A stretch of 64,000 nt of DNA, from assembly GCF_017994015.1 (NCBI RefSeq), contig NZ_JAGOLP010000002.1:164587-228586 (forward strand), read 5' to 3'. Under the pieces are notes generated by a model. That model was not told where the DNA came from, made no database searches, and worked only from the letters and a program-made list of their open reading frames with translations. The stretch is from Ferrovibrio sp. (GTDB taxonomy: Bacteria > Pseudomonadota > Alphaproteobacteria > Ferrovibrionales > Ferrovibrionaceae). Shown here piece by piece: positions 9,002 to 19,086 of the stretch; positions within the stretch are counted from its first letter, which is position 1; each line of letters begins with the position of its first letter. A program made the position numbers and the translations under genes.

Positions 9002-9917
9002 CACCCGTCTGACCCAGGGCGCGGTAGTCGCCCGGGGTGAGATTGGTGGCGGCGCGGAACTGGCGCTGGAAATGCGCCTGGTCGGCAAAGCCGCAGGCAT
9101 AGCCGATTTCGGCCAGCGACCAATCCTCGTGCAGCAATAGCAAGCAGGCTTCGCGGATACGCAGGCCACGCAGCAGGCCCTGGAAACTGGTGCCTTCGGC
9201 AGCCAAGGCCCGTTGCAGGCCGCGCGGGCTTTGCCGCAGCGCACTTGCGGCCTGTTCCAGCCGCCAGCTTTGGGCCGGATCGCGGCCGAGAAACTGCGCC
9301 AGTTTCTGCCCTGCCGCGCCCACCGGCAAGGGCGGCGGCTCGGGCAGCCGCTGGCTGATTGCTGCCGCTGCTGCCGGGCGTCGCACCTCCTGCCATGTAT
9401 ACTGCCAGGTGGCATCATCCGGCCCGGCCAGCAAACCCACCTGCTGGCCGCCGAAACGCTCCAGCAAACCCCAGAGCAGGCCCTGGATCAGCAGGTTTTC
9501 CGCCCGCACCGGCGCCTGACCGTTCAGGCCCCAGCGTTCCGCCCGCAGGCTGTTGCTGCCGGTAAATGTCAGCCGGGTGCGGTTGCGGGCATGGAAATAC
9601 CGCTCCAGCCGCATCCATTGCTGCGCCAGCCCGGCCATATCGGCGGCGCGCAGCAAAACTGCCAGCGGCGGTGCAAAACCCTGGCGGCAGATGCCGCGCC
9701 CGGCACGGATCAGGGTGGCGGCATCCGAACGCGCCAGGGCATATTCCAGCAGGCGGCGTTTTTGCCCGGCATCCACATGCGCCTGCCGCAAGGCATCGGG
9801 CAGCGGGCCAAGATCGGGCGGCAGCAGGGCCGGATTCTCGGCCGCCAGGCCCAGCAGCACCAGCCGGGTGAGCAGGGCACTGGCATGGTTGGGCGGGTTT
9901 TTGGCAGGCATGCTCAT
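8988..9917 (-). CDS. AraC-family transcriptional regulator
   Basis: 309 residues. The C-terminal part holds two helix-turn-helix motifs of the AraC/XylS type: LRQSPRGLQRALAAEGTSF and the better conserved second one, LAEIGYACGFADQAHFQRQFRAATNLTP (about 268–295). The N-terminal 200 residues match the arabinose-binding-domain type seen in OruR/ArmR-like regulators in general layout rather than the cupin type. The gene is convergent with, and overlaps by 14 bp, the small cupin gene. Whether the cupin is its target is unknown. Confidence 0.85.
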   Translation of the reverse strand: MSMPAKNPPNHASALLTRLVLLGLAAENPALLPPDLGPLPDALRQAHVDAGQKRRLLEYALARSDAATLIRAGRGICRQGFAPPLAVLLRAADMAGLAQQWMRLERYFHARNRTRLTFTGSNSLRAERWGLNGQAPVRAENLLIQGLLWGLLERFGGQQVGLLAGPDDATWQYTWQEVRRPAAAAAISQRLPEPPPLPVGAAGQKLAQFLGRDPAQSWRLEQAASALRQSPRGLQRALAAEGTSFQGLLRGLRIREACLLLLHEDWSLAEIGYACGFADQAHFQRQFRAATNLTPGDYRALGQTGVNPQ

Positions 9918-9976
9918 GGCGCCATTATGCCATGCGGCGCGGCGGCTGCATTGAATGATCGCGCCAGCGGTGCCTG

Positions 9977-11692
9977 TCAGGCCGGCTTGGCGCGGCCAGG
10001 ATTGGCATGGCCTGCATTGCCGCTGGCGGCCTTGGTCTCGGCCTCGCGGGCGCGCAGCCGGGTGGCGGTCAGTTCGCCGGTCTGCTCCAGGATCGGATAG
10101 GCCACGGCGGTGAGATGGCTGTTGATGCGCTTGAGGTCGCGGATCACATCGAGATGGATGGCGCTGGTCTCGATGCTTTCGGTGCGGCCGGCGGCCAGGC
10201 GGCGGTAATGATTCTCGGCGGCCTGGCGTTCGGCCTCGCGCAGGCCGGCCTTCTCTTGCAGCAATTGCCGCGCCAGCTTGGCATCGGAAGCCATGAAGAC
10301 ATTGCAGGCCATTTGCAGGTTGCCGGCGACGCGGCCATGGAAGGCAGCCAGTTCAGCCATGCCCTCGGCCGAGAAATGCAGGCGATGCTTGATCTTCTTG
10401 GCCGCCAGCTCCATCAGGTTCTTGTCGATGATGTCGCCGATATGCTCCAGGTTGGTGGTGAAGGTCAGCACATCGACATAGCGCCGGCTTTCCTCGGCAT
10501 CCATCTCATGCTTCGACAACTGCGTCAGGTAGAGCTTGATCGCCTCATGCAGCTTATCGACCTGATCGTCAGCCTGTTCCACCGCCTTGGCCAGCCGCGC
10601 ATCGTCGGTTTTGAACACGGTGATGGCGTCGTCCAGCATGCGGCTGACGATATCCGACAGGCGCAGGGTTTCGCGCGCCGCGGCGGCCAGCGCCACGCCC
10701 GGATTATCAAGCGCGCCGGTATCGAGATAGCGCGGCGTGGTGGCGTCCTCGGCGCTCGGCGCTTCCGGCAGCAGGCGGCGGCACAGCTTTTCCAGCGGGT
10801 TGAGCAACGGCAGGAACAGCAGAGCCAGGGCGATATTGAACGCCGTGTGGAAGTTCACTGCCATACGGGCGCCATCGGCGCCGAACCAGGCCAGCCAGTC
10901 GGGCATATAGCGCAGCAAAGGCAGCGCGATCACCACGCCTGCCGCACGCATCAACAGATTGCCCAGCGGCGCGCGACGGGCAGCGGCGGGCTGCCCAGCG
11001 GTGCCGGCAAACGGCGCCACGGCGCCGCCGATATTGGCGCCCAGCACCAAAGCCAGGGCCAGCGGCGCGCTGATTGCGCCGGCGGTGGCCAGGCCGGCCA
11101 GCATCAGCACCATGGCCAGGCTGGAATGTGCCGCCCAGGTCAGCAGGGCAGCCAGCGCCACCGCCAGCAAAGGTTCCTGCTCCAGCGGCGCCAGCGCGGC
11201 GGCAAAGGCCGGCGCGGTGCGCAAAGGTTCGGAAGCGGCCACGATCAGGCGCAAGGCCAGCAGCAGCAGGCCGAAGCCTATCAGCAGCCGGCCTACATGG
11301 CGGCGGTTGCCGGTTTCAGTGGAGAGGAACAAAGCCACGCCGGCCACCAAAGCCAGCGGCCCCATCCAATGCAGGTCCAGCGACAAAAGCTGCGCCGCCA
11401 GCGTGGTGCCCACATCGGCGCCCAGCATCACCGCCAGCGCCGCCACCGGCGCAATCAGCCGCCGGCCGGCGAAGGAAGCCACCAGCAGCGCGGTGGCGGT
11501 GGCGGATTGCAGCAAAGCGGTAACGCCGATACCGGCGGCAAAGGCTGAGAAACGGTTGCGGGTGGTGCTGCTCAGCACCCGGCGCAGGCGGGCGCCAAAA
11601 GCCCGCGTCATGCCGGTGCGCACCATGCGTACCCCCCAGAGCAGCAGGGCAATGCCGGCACAGAGATCAAGCAGCAGCGCAGTGGCACCCAT
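9977..11692 (-). CDS. Na/Pi cotransporter family protein with PhoU-like tail
   Basis: 571 residues. The N-terminal half is a NptA/YjbB-type sodium:phosphate cotransporter: repeated membrane helices with the paired LLQSATATALLVASF (about 59–73) and MLGADVGTTLAAQ motifs, and a second copy LVLGANIGGAVAPFAGT near 220. The C-terminal 230 residues are helical and PhoU-like (LEHIGDIIDKNLMELAAKK, VIRDLKRINSHLTAVAYP). It should import or export phosphate across the inner membrane. A PHO-box-like sequence lies 29–48 bases upstream of the start, supporting phosphate control. Confidence 0.88.
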   Translation of the reverse strand: MGATALLLDLCAGIALLLWGVRMVRTGMTRAFGARLRRVLSSTTRNRFSAFAAGIGVTALLQSATATALLVASFAGRRLIAPVAALAVMLGADVGTTLAAQLLSLDLHWMGPLALVAGVALFLSTETGNRRHVGRLLIGFGLLLLALRLIVAASEPLRTAPAFAAALAPLEQEPLLAVALAALLTWAAHSSLAMVLMLAGLATAGAISAPLALALVLGANIGGAVAPFAGTAGQPAAARRAPLGNLLMRAAGVVIALPLLRYMPDWLAWFGADGARMAVNFHTAFNIALALLFLPLLNPLEKLCRRLLPEAPSAEDATTPRYLDTGALDNPGVALAAAARETLRLSDIVSRMLDDAITVFKTDDARLAKAVEQADDQVDKLHEAIKLYLTQLSKHEMDAEESRRYVDVLTFTTNLEHIGDIIDKNLMELAAKKIKHRLHFSAEGMAELAAFHGRVAGNLQMACNVFMASDAKLARQLLQEKAGLREAERQAAENHYRRLAAGRTESIETSAIHLDVIRDLKRINSHLTAVAYPILEQTGELTATRLRAREAETKAASGNAGHANPGRAKPA

Positions 11693-11720
11693 CGACGTGA
11701 AACACTCCTGACCAAATCAT

Positions 11721-11740
11721 ATGTTACAGATTTATGACAC
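11721..11740 (-). promoter_or_regulatory. Candidate PHO box (PhoB site)
   Basis: Read on the minus strand, the bases are GTGTCATAAATCTGTAACAT. This is two TGTCAT/TGTAAC-type heptamers separated by AAAT, very close to the enterobacterial PhoB consensus CTGTCATAAATCTGTCAC. It sits just upstream of the Na/Pi cotransporter gene and in the right orientation, within the 153-bp gap between that gene and pbpC. No other gene in the window has such a site by eye. Confidence 0.6.
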
Positions 11741-11845
11741 GGATTCCTTCATACACCCGTTTGCCTGCACCCCCAAGCGGAAATGCAGGCTGGGCAGAAT
11801 GCCTGTGCATTCGGGCGAAAATACGACGGCCGGATTAGAGCGTGA

Positions 11846-13972
11846 TCAGCTTTTCTCGTCGGCCACCAGGCGGGTGCGCAGGCTGCTGCTGCGGCCCTCG
11901 GCATCCACCACACTGATGCGGAAAAATCCTGGCCCCGGCGGCAACCATTCCACCTGCCGGCCCTGGCTGCTGCCGGCCGCATCGCTGTTAAGCGGCTGGC
12001 CATCGACATACCAGCGCAGCGGCAGCGCGCCGCGCGCTTCCAGCACCACGGCGCCGCTGCCGGCCTGCTGTTTGCCAGCCGCCGGCAAGGCCAGTTCGAC
12101 ATGGGCCGGCGGAAACAGGATGCGCGGGCCGTCCTGGCCGCTATCGCCCTGGCCCATAACGGCCTGGCGGCGCGCAAAGCTGCGCAGGGCCGGCGGCGGC
12201 AGCCGGGCCGGCGCGGCGGCTTCCGCCTCGGGGCTGAACGGTGCTGCAATGCTGCCACGCCCGCCCAGGATGTCGAAGGCCTGGAACAGGATCGGCGCCG
12301 CCGTGTTACGGCCATAGGCGCCGGGGCGCGGCGTGCCATCAGGCCGGCCAACCCAGACACCCACCACATGCTGCGCCGTATAGCCCACCGCCCAGGCATC
12401 GCGGAAACCATAGGAGGTGCCGGTCTTGTAGGCGATGCGGTCGGCCGGGTTATGTGCGCTGCCCTGGATGCCGTTGGGGCGCGGCGCATCGGCCAGGATA
12501 TCGCTGATCTGCCGGGCGGCGGCCGGGCGCAAAACCGCCTGGCCGCTGCCGGCCGGCGCCACCCCATCACTGCGCAGCGGGTGGTAAACGCCATCGCCGG
12601 CCAGCATGGCATAAAGCGCGGTCAGGTCGCGCAGGCTGATGCCGGCACCGCCCAGCGCCACCGCCAGGCCAGCCTCGTCACGCCCCGGCGGCAACGCCAG
12701 GGTGATGCCCAATTGCCGCAGCCCAGTCACAAACTGCCCGGCGCCAAGCCTTTCCAGCACCGCCACTGCGGGCACGTTGAGCGATTGCTGCAAGGCGTCG
12801 CGGATAGTGACGCGGCCTTGGAAATGGCGGTCGAAATTACGCGGCAGATAACTGCCGAAGCGGGTCGGCCGGTCGTCGATCACGGTTTCCGGATGGATCA
12901 GGCCGGCATCCAGCGCCTGCGCATAGATGAACGGCTTCAAGGCCGAGCCGGGTGAACGCACAGCACGGGTCATGTCTACCTGGCCCTGCTGACCGGTAAA
13001 ATCATGCCCGCCGATAGCGGCCAGGATGCTGCGGCTGGGCAGATCCGCCACCACGATGGCAATGCTGGCCGGATCGGGGAACCAGCCGGCCTCACGCCGC
13101 ACCAATCCCTCCAGCCGGCGCTGCAATTCGGCATCCAGGCTGGTATCGATCACGGCCGGCGCCGCCTGGCGCGCGGCCACGGCGCCGGTCAGATGCGGCG
13201 CCAGGAAGGGCAGGCGGTGGCGCTTGGCCGGCAACGGCGCCGCCAGCGCCGTGGCCAGCCCGTCGGCATCGATCTGCCCACTTGCCGCCAGTCGGCGCAG
13301 AACCTGCTCGCGCCCGGCCAGCGCCGCTGCCGGGTTGACCAGCGGCCGGCGCAAGGTCGGCGCCTGCGGCAGTGCAATCAGCAAAGCCGCTTCGGCCAGA
13401 CTGAGGCTGTGCGGTTCCTTGCCGAAATACAGCCGGCTGGCCATGTGCACGCCTTCGATATTGCCGCCAAACGGCGCCAGCGTGAGATACATCGCCAGGA
13501 TTTCGGCCTTGCTGTAATGCCATTCCAGTTGCAGGGCGCGGAAAGCCTGCATCGCCTTGCCCTGCCAGCCGCGTGGCTGCGGGTGCAGCAGCCGCGCCAC
13601 CTGCATGGTCAGGGTGGACGCGCCGGAAATAATCCGCCCGGCTTGCAGATTGCCCAGCAAGGCGCGGCCCGCCGCCAGCGGATCGATGCCGGGATGCTGA
13701 TGGAAGCGGCGGTCTTCATAGGCCAGCAGCAAGGCCAGATACTGGCTATCCACCTGCTCCAGCCCCTGCTCTGGCGAGATGCGCAGCCGCCATACGCCAT
13801 CGCGGGCGGGCAGATAACGCAGTGCCTCGCCCTGGCGGTCGCGCACCAGATGGCCGCTCTCCCGGTAGCGCGTGGTATCCAGCGGCAACAGCCGGTCCAA
13901 GCCCAGCCCGATACTGGCCAGGCCGGTGCCAACCAGCAGAGCGCCCGCCAGCAGAAAGCCGGCCAGCTTCAT
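11846..13972 (-). CDS. pbpC: Penicillin-binding protein 1C
   Basis: 708-residue bifunctional peptidoglycan synthase. After one N-terminal membrane helix comes the glycosyltransferase domain with EDRRFHQHPGIDP near residue 87 and GASTLTMQVARLL. The transpeptidase follows with the active-site Ser in PGSALKPF (near 332), SLNVPA and KTGTSYGFRDAW. The last 90 residues form the PBP1C-specific C-terminal domain. It overlaps the alpha-2-macroglobulin gene by four bases (ATGA). This pbpC–yfhM pairing is conserved in many proteobacteria, where the macroglobulin guards the periplasm and PBP1C is thought to repair wall damage. Confidence 0.92.
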   Translation of the reverse strand: MKLAGFLLAGALLVGTGLASIGLGLDRLLPLDTTRYRESGHLVRDRQGEALRYLPARDGVWRLRISPEQGLEQVDSQYLALLLAYEDRRFHQHPGIDPLAAGRALLGNLQAGRIISGASTLTMQVARLLHPQPRGWQGKAMQAFRALQLEWHYSKAEILAMYLTLAPFGGNIEGVHMASRLYFGKEPHSLSLAEAALLIALPQAPTLRRPLVNPAAALAGREQVLRRLAASGQIDADGLATALAAPLPAKRHRLPFLAPHLTGAVAARQAAPAVIDTSLDAELQRRLEGLVRREAGWFPDPASIAIVVADLPSRSILAAIGGHDFTGQQGQVDMTRAVRSPGSALKPFIYAQALDAGLIHPETVIDDRPTRFGSYLPRNFDRHFQGRVTIRDALQQSLNVPAVAVLERLGAGQFVTGLRQLGITLALPPGRDEAGLAVALGGAGISLRDLTALYAMLAGDGVYHPLRSDGVAPAGSGQAVLRPAAARQISDILADAPRPNGIQGSAHNPADRIAYKTGTSYGFRDAWAVGYTAQHVVGVWVGRPDGTPRPGAYGRNTAAPILFQAFDILGGRGSIAAPFSPEAEAAAPARLPPPALRSFARRQAVMGQGDSGQDGPRILFPPAHVELALPAAGKQQAGSGAVVLEARGALPLRWYVDGQPLNSDAAGSSQGRQVEWLPPGPGFFRISVVDAEGRSSSLRTRLVADEKS

Positions 13973-16900
13973 TCCACCACCATAATGCTGCCGGCAGCGG
14001 TGCGCGCCATGCGCTCGGGGCGATACATGTCTTCCACGCTGGCCGCCGGCAGGGTGAAGCGGCCCACCGTCACCGCCCGCACCACATAGGCAAAGCGGAA
14101 TTCATTGCCCAGGCCGAGAATGCGGTTTTGCCAGCCATCCTCGCGTTCAAACAGGAAACTGAAGCGCTGCTGGCGCTGCGCGTTGTTCAGCTCGAAGGCG
14201 GCAACAAAGCGGTCGTCGCGCGCTTCCAGCATCTGCGGCACCGATAACGGCTTGAGCCAGGGATACGGCACTGGCGCTTCATCCGGGGTGCGCGGCGGCC
14301 GCAACACGGTTTCAATCTCCCAGCCCGCCGGCAGCAGATCGGCCAGCACCGCCTGATGATACAGCCGGTCGCGCACCTGGCCTTCCACCACCACCACCAG
14401 CCGGTCATGCCGGCGGATCGCCCGGGCATCGCTCAGATCCACCATCTTGCCATCGGTGTCGAACACGCTCTTGTTCAGGCTGAAACCGTTGGCCATGGCG
14501 CGCGGCGCGGTCAGCGGCGCACCATGCACCACCAGGCTGGCGCTGATCGGCGCCGGCGAAAGATTGGTAAGGCGATAACCGCTGCCGATCGCACTCACCG
14601 CCGGGTTCAGGCTGGCTGCTACCACATTGCCGAAGCTGCGTTCCTGGCCGTTATCATCCAGCCGCAGCACGGCGCTGCGTTTCACCGCATTGGCGGCACG
14701 CAGCAGCCAGGCTTTTTCCTGGGTGCTGAGGCGTTCAATATTGATCGCGGTATTTTCCAGCGCTTCCAGGAAGGGCGCCGCCGTGGTGGTGCCCAGGGTT
14801 TCGGTGGCCAAAGCCACCAGCAGGGCCTGGTCGCGCAAGGCCGAGCCGTAGAAGCTGGCCAGCAGGGCGGGGTTGTTTGCTGCGGCTGGGCCGGTAGCCG
14901 GTGCGATGCTGCGGCGGAACAGAGCCAGGGCGCGGTCGCGCTCGCCGATCAGCGCCAGCGTGGCGGCCACAAAGGCGCCGGTACTGCCGCTGCCATTGTT
15001 GCGTTCCAGATCGCCAAATTGCCGCAGCAGGGTATCGCGCTGCGGCTCGCCGCCACGCGCCAGCAGGTAATGCGCATAGGCGCGGGCGCGTTGCTGGCTG
15101 GCCTGGGCCTCACGGCCATAACCATAGATTTCCTCATCGGCGCCGCTGCTGCGGTTTTCGCTCAACTGGCGCAGGAAACGCTTGGCGCGGGCCAGCGCAT
15201 CATCGGGCACAACATAGCCGCGCTCGCGGGCCTGGTGCAGGAAATCCACCGCATAAACGATCAGCCAGGAATCGGCGCCGCGGTCGCCGGCTCGCCACAG
15301 GCCGATCATGCCGTCATCGCCCTGGCGGTCGAGCAGGCTGTCCACCGCCTGTTGCACACGGCGCCGGATCGCTTCGGTTTCTGCCGCCGAACTGGCGCCC
15401 AGCAGGGCAAAATCGTCAAAGCCGAGCAGCGGGAAGGCCACCGAGGTCAATTGCTCGGTGCAGCCATAGGGATAGCGGTACAGCGATTGCAGCAGGCCGG
15501 GCAGGTCGATGCCCCGGATGGCGCTGAGGTTGAGCATCACCTTGGCACTGCCGGGATGGAACGGTGCCAGATATTCCGGGGCCAGCGTCAATACTTCGCC
15601 CGGCGCCAGGCTGTGGCGCTGTTCCAGCGTCACCGGGTAATGCGCTGAGCGGCTGGCGATTTCCCATTCGCGGCTGAAGCCGATGCCGCCGGGGCCGCTC
15701 ACCGCCAGCCGTATCGTGCCGGTGCCAATCGTGTCGGCATTGATCTCAAACGCCGCCTGGCGCGCCTCACGCGGCTGCAACTCCATCACTGTTTCCGGCT
15801 GACCGTTGATCCGTACCGTGCCCGTGCTGCTGAGGCGGAACATGTAATCACCAGCCGGGGCGTCGACATTCTGCGCAAACAGCGTCATCCGCGCGGTATC
15901 GCCCGGCGCCAGGAAACGCGGGAAATAGGCATCGGCCACCAGCGGATAGCGCACCCGCAGCCGGGCCTCGCCGCGCCCCACCTGGCTTTCGTTATAGGCC
16001 ACCGCCATCAGCCGCAACTGGCCGACAAAATCCGGCAGCTCAAAATCGATGCTGGCCTTGCCCTCGGCATCCACACTGACCGGGCCGGAAAACAGCGCCA
16101 CGGTTTTGGTCGGCACGGTTTGCAAGCCGGCGCCGCCCATTTCATCGCCGCCATGGCGCAGCGCGCCTGCCGGCCCCAATTGACCATCCAGCAGGCGGCC
16201 GTAATCGTCACGCAGATCCACACCTAGGCGGCGTTTGCCGAAATAATGCTCCACCGGATCGGGGCTGGCAAAACGTGTCAGCGCCAGGATGCCTTCATCC
16301 ACTGCCGCCACGGTCAGTGTGGTCTTGCTGCCCGGCGCCAGGCCGCTGATCGCCACCGGCAGGGTCAGGCGGCTTTGCGGCAGGGCGATGTCGGGCGCCG
16401 TCATGGCCACGGCAAGCTGGCGCGCGCTGTTATCAATCGGCAGCCAGGTCAGGCCGATGGCGCGCACCGGATCGCGCGCCGAGCCGCCATGCAGCGGCCG
16501 CACCAGATCCACCAGCAGATAGGCCCCGGCGCCCCAATCGGCGCCCACCGGCACATCGATGTTGGCGCCCTCGGCCGGCAGCGTGATTTGCTGCGACCAC
16601 AGGATGCGGTTGCTGGCCACCATCACCATGGCCTCGCCGGCAAAGGGCGGCTTGATCGCCACCCGCGCCGTGCTGCCCAGCGGATAAAGCGGCTTGTCGG
16701 CGCTCACCGCCACCTTGTCGGGGATATCCTCGTCCGGCGCATTGCTGCCATAGCCGGCGGCAAAGCGATAGCTGGCGGCAGCACCGCTGGCCTTGTCCTC
16801 CACGGTGAGGCGATAGCGGGTCCAGGGTGTGGTGACAAACCGCAATTCCTGCGGCTTGTCGGCGGCCAAGGCCCAGTCGCCGCCTTGCAAAGCTTCCAGC

Positions 16901-19008
16901 CGCACCGTGGTGCGATAGGTCCAGCGCCCGCCGCGTTTTTCATCGCGATACCAGATGTAATCCCAGATTTCGCGTTCCAGCCGCCAGGTCACACCAGCGC
17001 GTTCGGCCTGGCGGCCCTCGGCATCAATCGCCGCCACTGCCAGCACAGCTTCGCTGCCATTGGCCACGCGGCCATCCTCGAAGCCGGGCTTGATGCCCAG
17101 GAACAGCGCCCGATGGCGCACCGGCAGGCTGAGGCGTTCCTCGGTGGCCCGCCCGCCCGGCTCATACACCCCGAAACTGGTGCTGACCTTGAGCGGCAAG
17201 GTTGAGCCCAGCGCGCTGCCGGCCAGTTTGATCGTGGCGCGGCCCTCGGCATCGGTGCTGCCGGCTTCCAGTTTCAGCAGCACATCCTCAAAGGCATCGT
17301 CATGCCGGCCGATCTGCCAGCCGCGCCAGTTCGGAAATGCAGTGCCATCGCGGCTGATGCGCAATTCGCCAAAAGCCTGCAAATCGGCGGCCGGGGCGCC
17401 ATAGAGCCATTGTGCATCCAGCAGCAGGGCCGGCGGCGCCGCCGGATCGTAAAGCGCCGCATCCAGGCTGCCGCGCACAGCCAGCCGTTGCGGCACAAAA
17501 TCCTGCACCTCAAAGCTGAGCCGGCCAACCGGTTTGTCGGTGGGATCGGCATAGGCCAGCACGCTCCACAGGCCGCGTGCCGCGCCGGGCGGCAATTCGC
17601 TGGAGAGATGCACACCGCCGCCGGCATCGGGGCGCAGGGTGTGGCGGCGGAATTCGGCGCCATTGGGGCGCTGGATCACCAGGGTCAGCGGCGTGGCCAG
17701 GGCATCGGCGCTGTCACGTCGCACCAGGGCGGAAAGCTGCACCCGTTCGCCCGGGCGATAGATGCCGCGATCAGCATAGAGAAAAGCCGTGATCGGCCGC
17801 AAAGCCGGCTGGCCGGAAACGCCGCGATCCGCCAGATCAAATGCCGGCCGGTTCAGGTCGAGGAAAGCGAAGGCGCCATCCGCGCCATAGGCAAACACCG
17901 CCTGCGGCCGGTTGCCATCCTGGCCCTGCAACAGGCTGCGCTCAAACTGCACAAGGCCGGCCGGATCGGTGCGGGCGCGGCCCAGATCCTTGCCATTCTC
18001 CGCCACCAGGGCCACATCCAGGCCGCCAAGCGGCTTGGCGCTGTCATAGGAGCGCGCGATCAGGTGCAAGCCATCTTCGCCCTGCAACACGGTGAGGCCG
18101 ATATCGGTCTCCACCACCCAGCGCGTCACCGGCAGGGTGGAAGAATAGAATGAGGTGCGGTTGGCTGCCCGGCCGTCTTCCTCGGCCACCAGCAGATAGG
18201 CGCCGGGGCGGCGCTCAGGCAGGATGCGGGTCAGCGGGAAGCTGGTGACAACACGCTCATTGCCGCGATTCTGCACCGCCATGGTGCCGTCCCACACCAC
18301 ATAGGCGCCGCCGGCCAGCAGCCGGCTGATGCTGTTGTCGTAATAGTAATCCTCGTCATCCTCGCCGCCGCTGCGCTTCTGCTTCGGCCATTGCCGCATC
18401 ACATTGGCATCGGTGACACGCAGCACACGCAGGCGGATACGGTCCAGATTGCGGGTTTCCAGGGCAATGCCTGTGGCGGCCACTTGCGGCAGGATCGAAC
18501 CGCTGCCGGCAAAGGCGACAAATTTCTCGGTTGCCGGCAGGTTGAAATCCACCCGCAGTCGCACTTCCTGCGCCAGCCGGGCGCCATCGGCCGCAGCCAG
18601 GCCGGCCGGCAGGGTCAGGTCCAGGCTGGTGGTATTGGCCGGCCAGCCACCCAGGCACAAAGCCTGCTGCGCGATGCTGATATTCAGCCGCTCGATGCCG
18701 GCGGCCTTGACCTGGGATTGATACGTCTCGGCGGCGGCCAGCGGGTGGCTGAATTCCAGGCAGACCTGTTCCACCGGGCGCCGGCGCACACGCTCATCAT
18801 CTTCATAATCAACATAATAATAGGGATCATCCGCCGCCGGCTTGGCGCGTTTCACGGCATGGCGCAGGTATTCCAACGCTTCGCCGGCTGCGGCCTGTTG
18901 TGGCGCCGGGCTGGTCTGCGCCTGCTGCCGGCCCAGCCAGTAACCACCACCGCCTGCGGCCAGGATGAGCACGGCCACAAGTAAAACCACAGGCGCAAAT
19001 TTTTTCAT
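13969..19008 (-). CDS. Bacterial alpha-2-macroglobulin (YfhM-type)
   Basis: 1679 residues, normal for the family. It begins with a membrane anchor (VVLLVAVLILAAGGGGYWLG) and no lipobox Cys, so it is probably an inner-membrane-anchored periplasmic protein. MG-type beta domains cover the middle (DRGIYRPGERVQLSALVRR near 418). The thioester motif is present as YPYGCTEQ, about residue 1180, followed by an alpha-alpha toroid domain and a receptor-like C-terminal domain. It should trap attacking proteases covalently. It is the first gene of the pair with pbpC and has a promoter-like sequence just upstream. Confidence 0.92.
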   Translation of the reverse strand: MKKFAPVVLLVAVLILAAGGGGYWLGRQQAQTSPAPQQAAAGEALEYLRHAVKRAKPAADDPYYYVDYEDDERVRRRPVEQVCLEFSHPLAAAETYQSQVKAAGIERLNISIAQQALCLGGWPANTTSLDLTLPAGLAAADGARLAQEVRLRVDFNLPATEKFVAFAGSGSILPQVAATGIALETRNLDRIRLRVLRVTDANVMRQWPKQKRSGGEDDEDYYYDNSISRLLAGGAYVVWDGTMAVQNRGNERVVTSFPLTRILPERRPGAYLLVAEEDGRAANRTSFYSSTLPVTRWVVETDIGLTVLQGEDGLHLIARSYDSAKPLGGLDVALVAENGKDLGRARTDPAGLVQFERSLLQGQDGNRPQAVFAYGADGAFAFLDLNRPAFDLADRGVSGQPALRPITAFLYADRGIYRPGERVQLSALVRRDSADALATPLTLVIQRPNGAEFRRHTLRPDAGGGVHLSSELPPGAARGLWSVLAYADPTDKPVGRLSFEVQDFVPQRLAVRGSLDAALYDPAAPPALLLDAQWLYGAPAADLQAFGELRISRDGTAFPNWRGWQIGRHDDAFEDVLLKLEAGSTDAEGRATIKLAGSALGSTLPLKVSTSFGVYEPGGRATEERLSLPVRHRALFLGIKPGFEDGRVANGSEAVLAVAAIDAEGRQAERAGVTWRLEREIWDYIWYRDEKRGGRWTYRTTVRLEALQGGDWALAADKPQELRFVTTPWTRYRLTVEDKASGAAASYRFAAGYGSNAPDEDIPDKVAVSADKPLYPLGSTARVAIKPPFAGEAMVMVASNRILWSQQITLPAEGANIDVPVGADWGAGAYLLVDLVRPLHGGSARDPVRAIGLTWLPIDNSARQLAVAMTAPDIALPQSRLTLPVAISGLAPGSKTTLTVAAVDEGILALTRFASPDPVEHYFGKRRLGVDLRDDYGRLLDGQLGPAGALRHGGDEMGGAGLQTVPTKTVALFSGPVSVDAEGKASIDFELPDFVGQLRLMAVAYNESQVGRGEARLRVRYPLVADAYFPRFLAPGDTARMTLFAQNVDAPAGDYMFRLSSTGTVRINGQPETVMELQPREARQAAFEINADTIGTGTIRLAVSGPGGIGFSREWEIASRSAHYPVTLEQRHSLAPGEVLTLAPEYLAPFHPGSAKVMLNLSAIRGIDLPGLLQSLYRYPYGCTEQLTSVAFPLLGFDDFALLGASSAAETEAIRRRVQQAVDSLLDRQGDDGMIGLWRAGDRGADSWLIVYAVDFLHQARERGYVVPDDALARAKRFLRQLSENRSSGADEEIYGYGREAQASQQRARAYAHYLLARGGEPQRDTLLRQFGDLERNNGSGSTGAFVAATLALIGERDRALALFRRSIAPATGPAAANNPALLASFYGSALRDQALLVALATETLGTTTAAPFLEALENTAINIERLSTQEKAWLLRAANAVKRSAVLRLDDNGQERSFGNVVAASLNPAVSAIGSGYRLTNLSPAPISASLVVHGAPLTAPRAMANGFSLNKSVFDTDGKMVDLSDARAIRRHDRLVVVVEGQVRDRLYHQAVLADLLPAGWEIETVLRPPRTPDEAPVPYPWLKPLSVPQMLEARDDRFVAAFELNNAQRQQRFSFLFEREDGWQNRILGLGNEFRFAYVVRAVTVGRFTLPAASVEDMYRPERMARTAAGSIMVVE

Positions 19009-19040
19009 GTCGATACCGGAAATGGGTAAACCCGACCGGC

Positions 19041-19068
19041 AGTATAGTCGCTTCCTTATGGCTCACAA
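19041..19068 (-). promoter_or_regulatory. Putative sigma-70 promoter for the macroglobulin–pbpC operon
   Basis: On the minus strand TTGTGA (19063–19068) and TATACT (19041–19046) are separated by 16 bases, a good match to -35 and -10 hexamers. It lies 33 bases upstream of the macroglobulin start codon, in the short AT-richer gap after the dehydratase gene. Confidence 0.5.
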
Positions 19069-19086
19069 TTGACTATATTTTTACGG

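Noticed and set aside
10007..11548. 513-residue plus-strand frame opposite the Na/Pi cotransporter
   Set aside because: Low-complexity Gln/Arg/Gly composition, no motif; antisense shadow.
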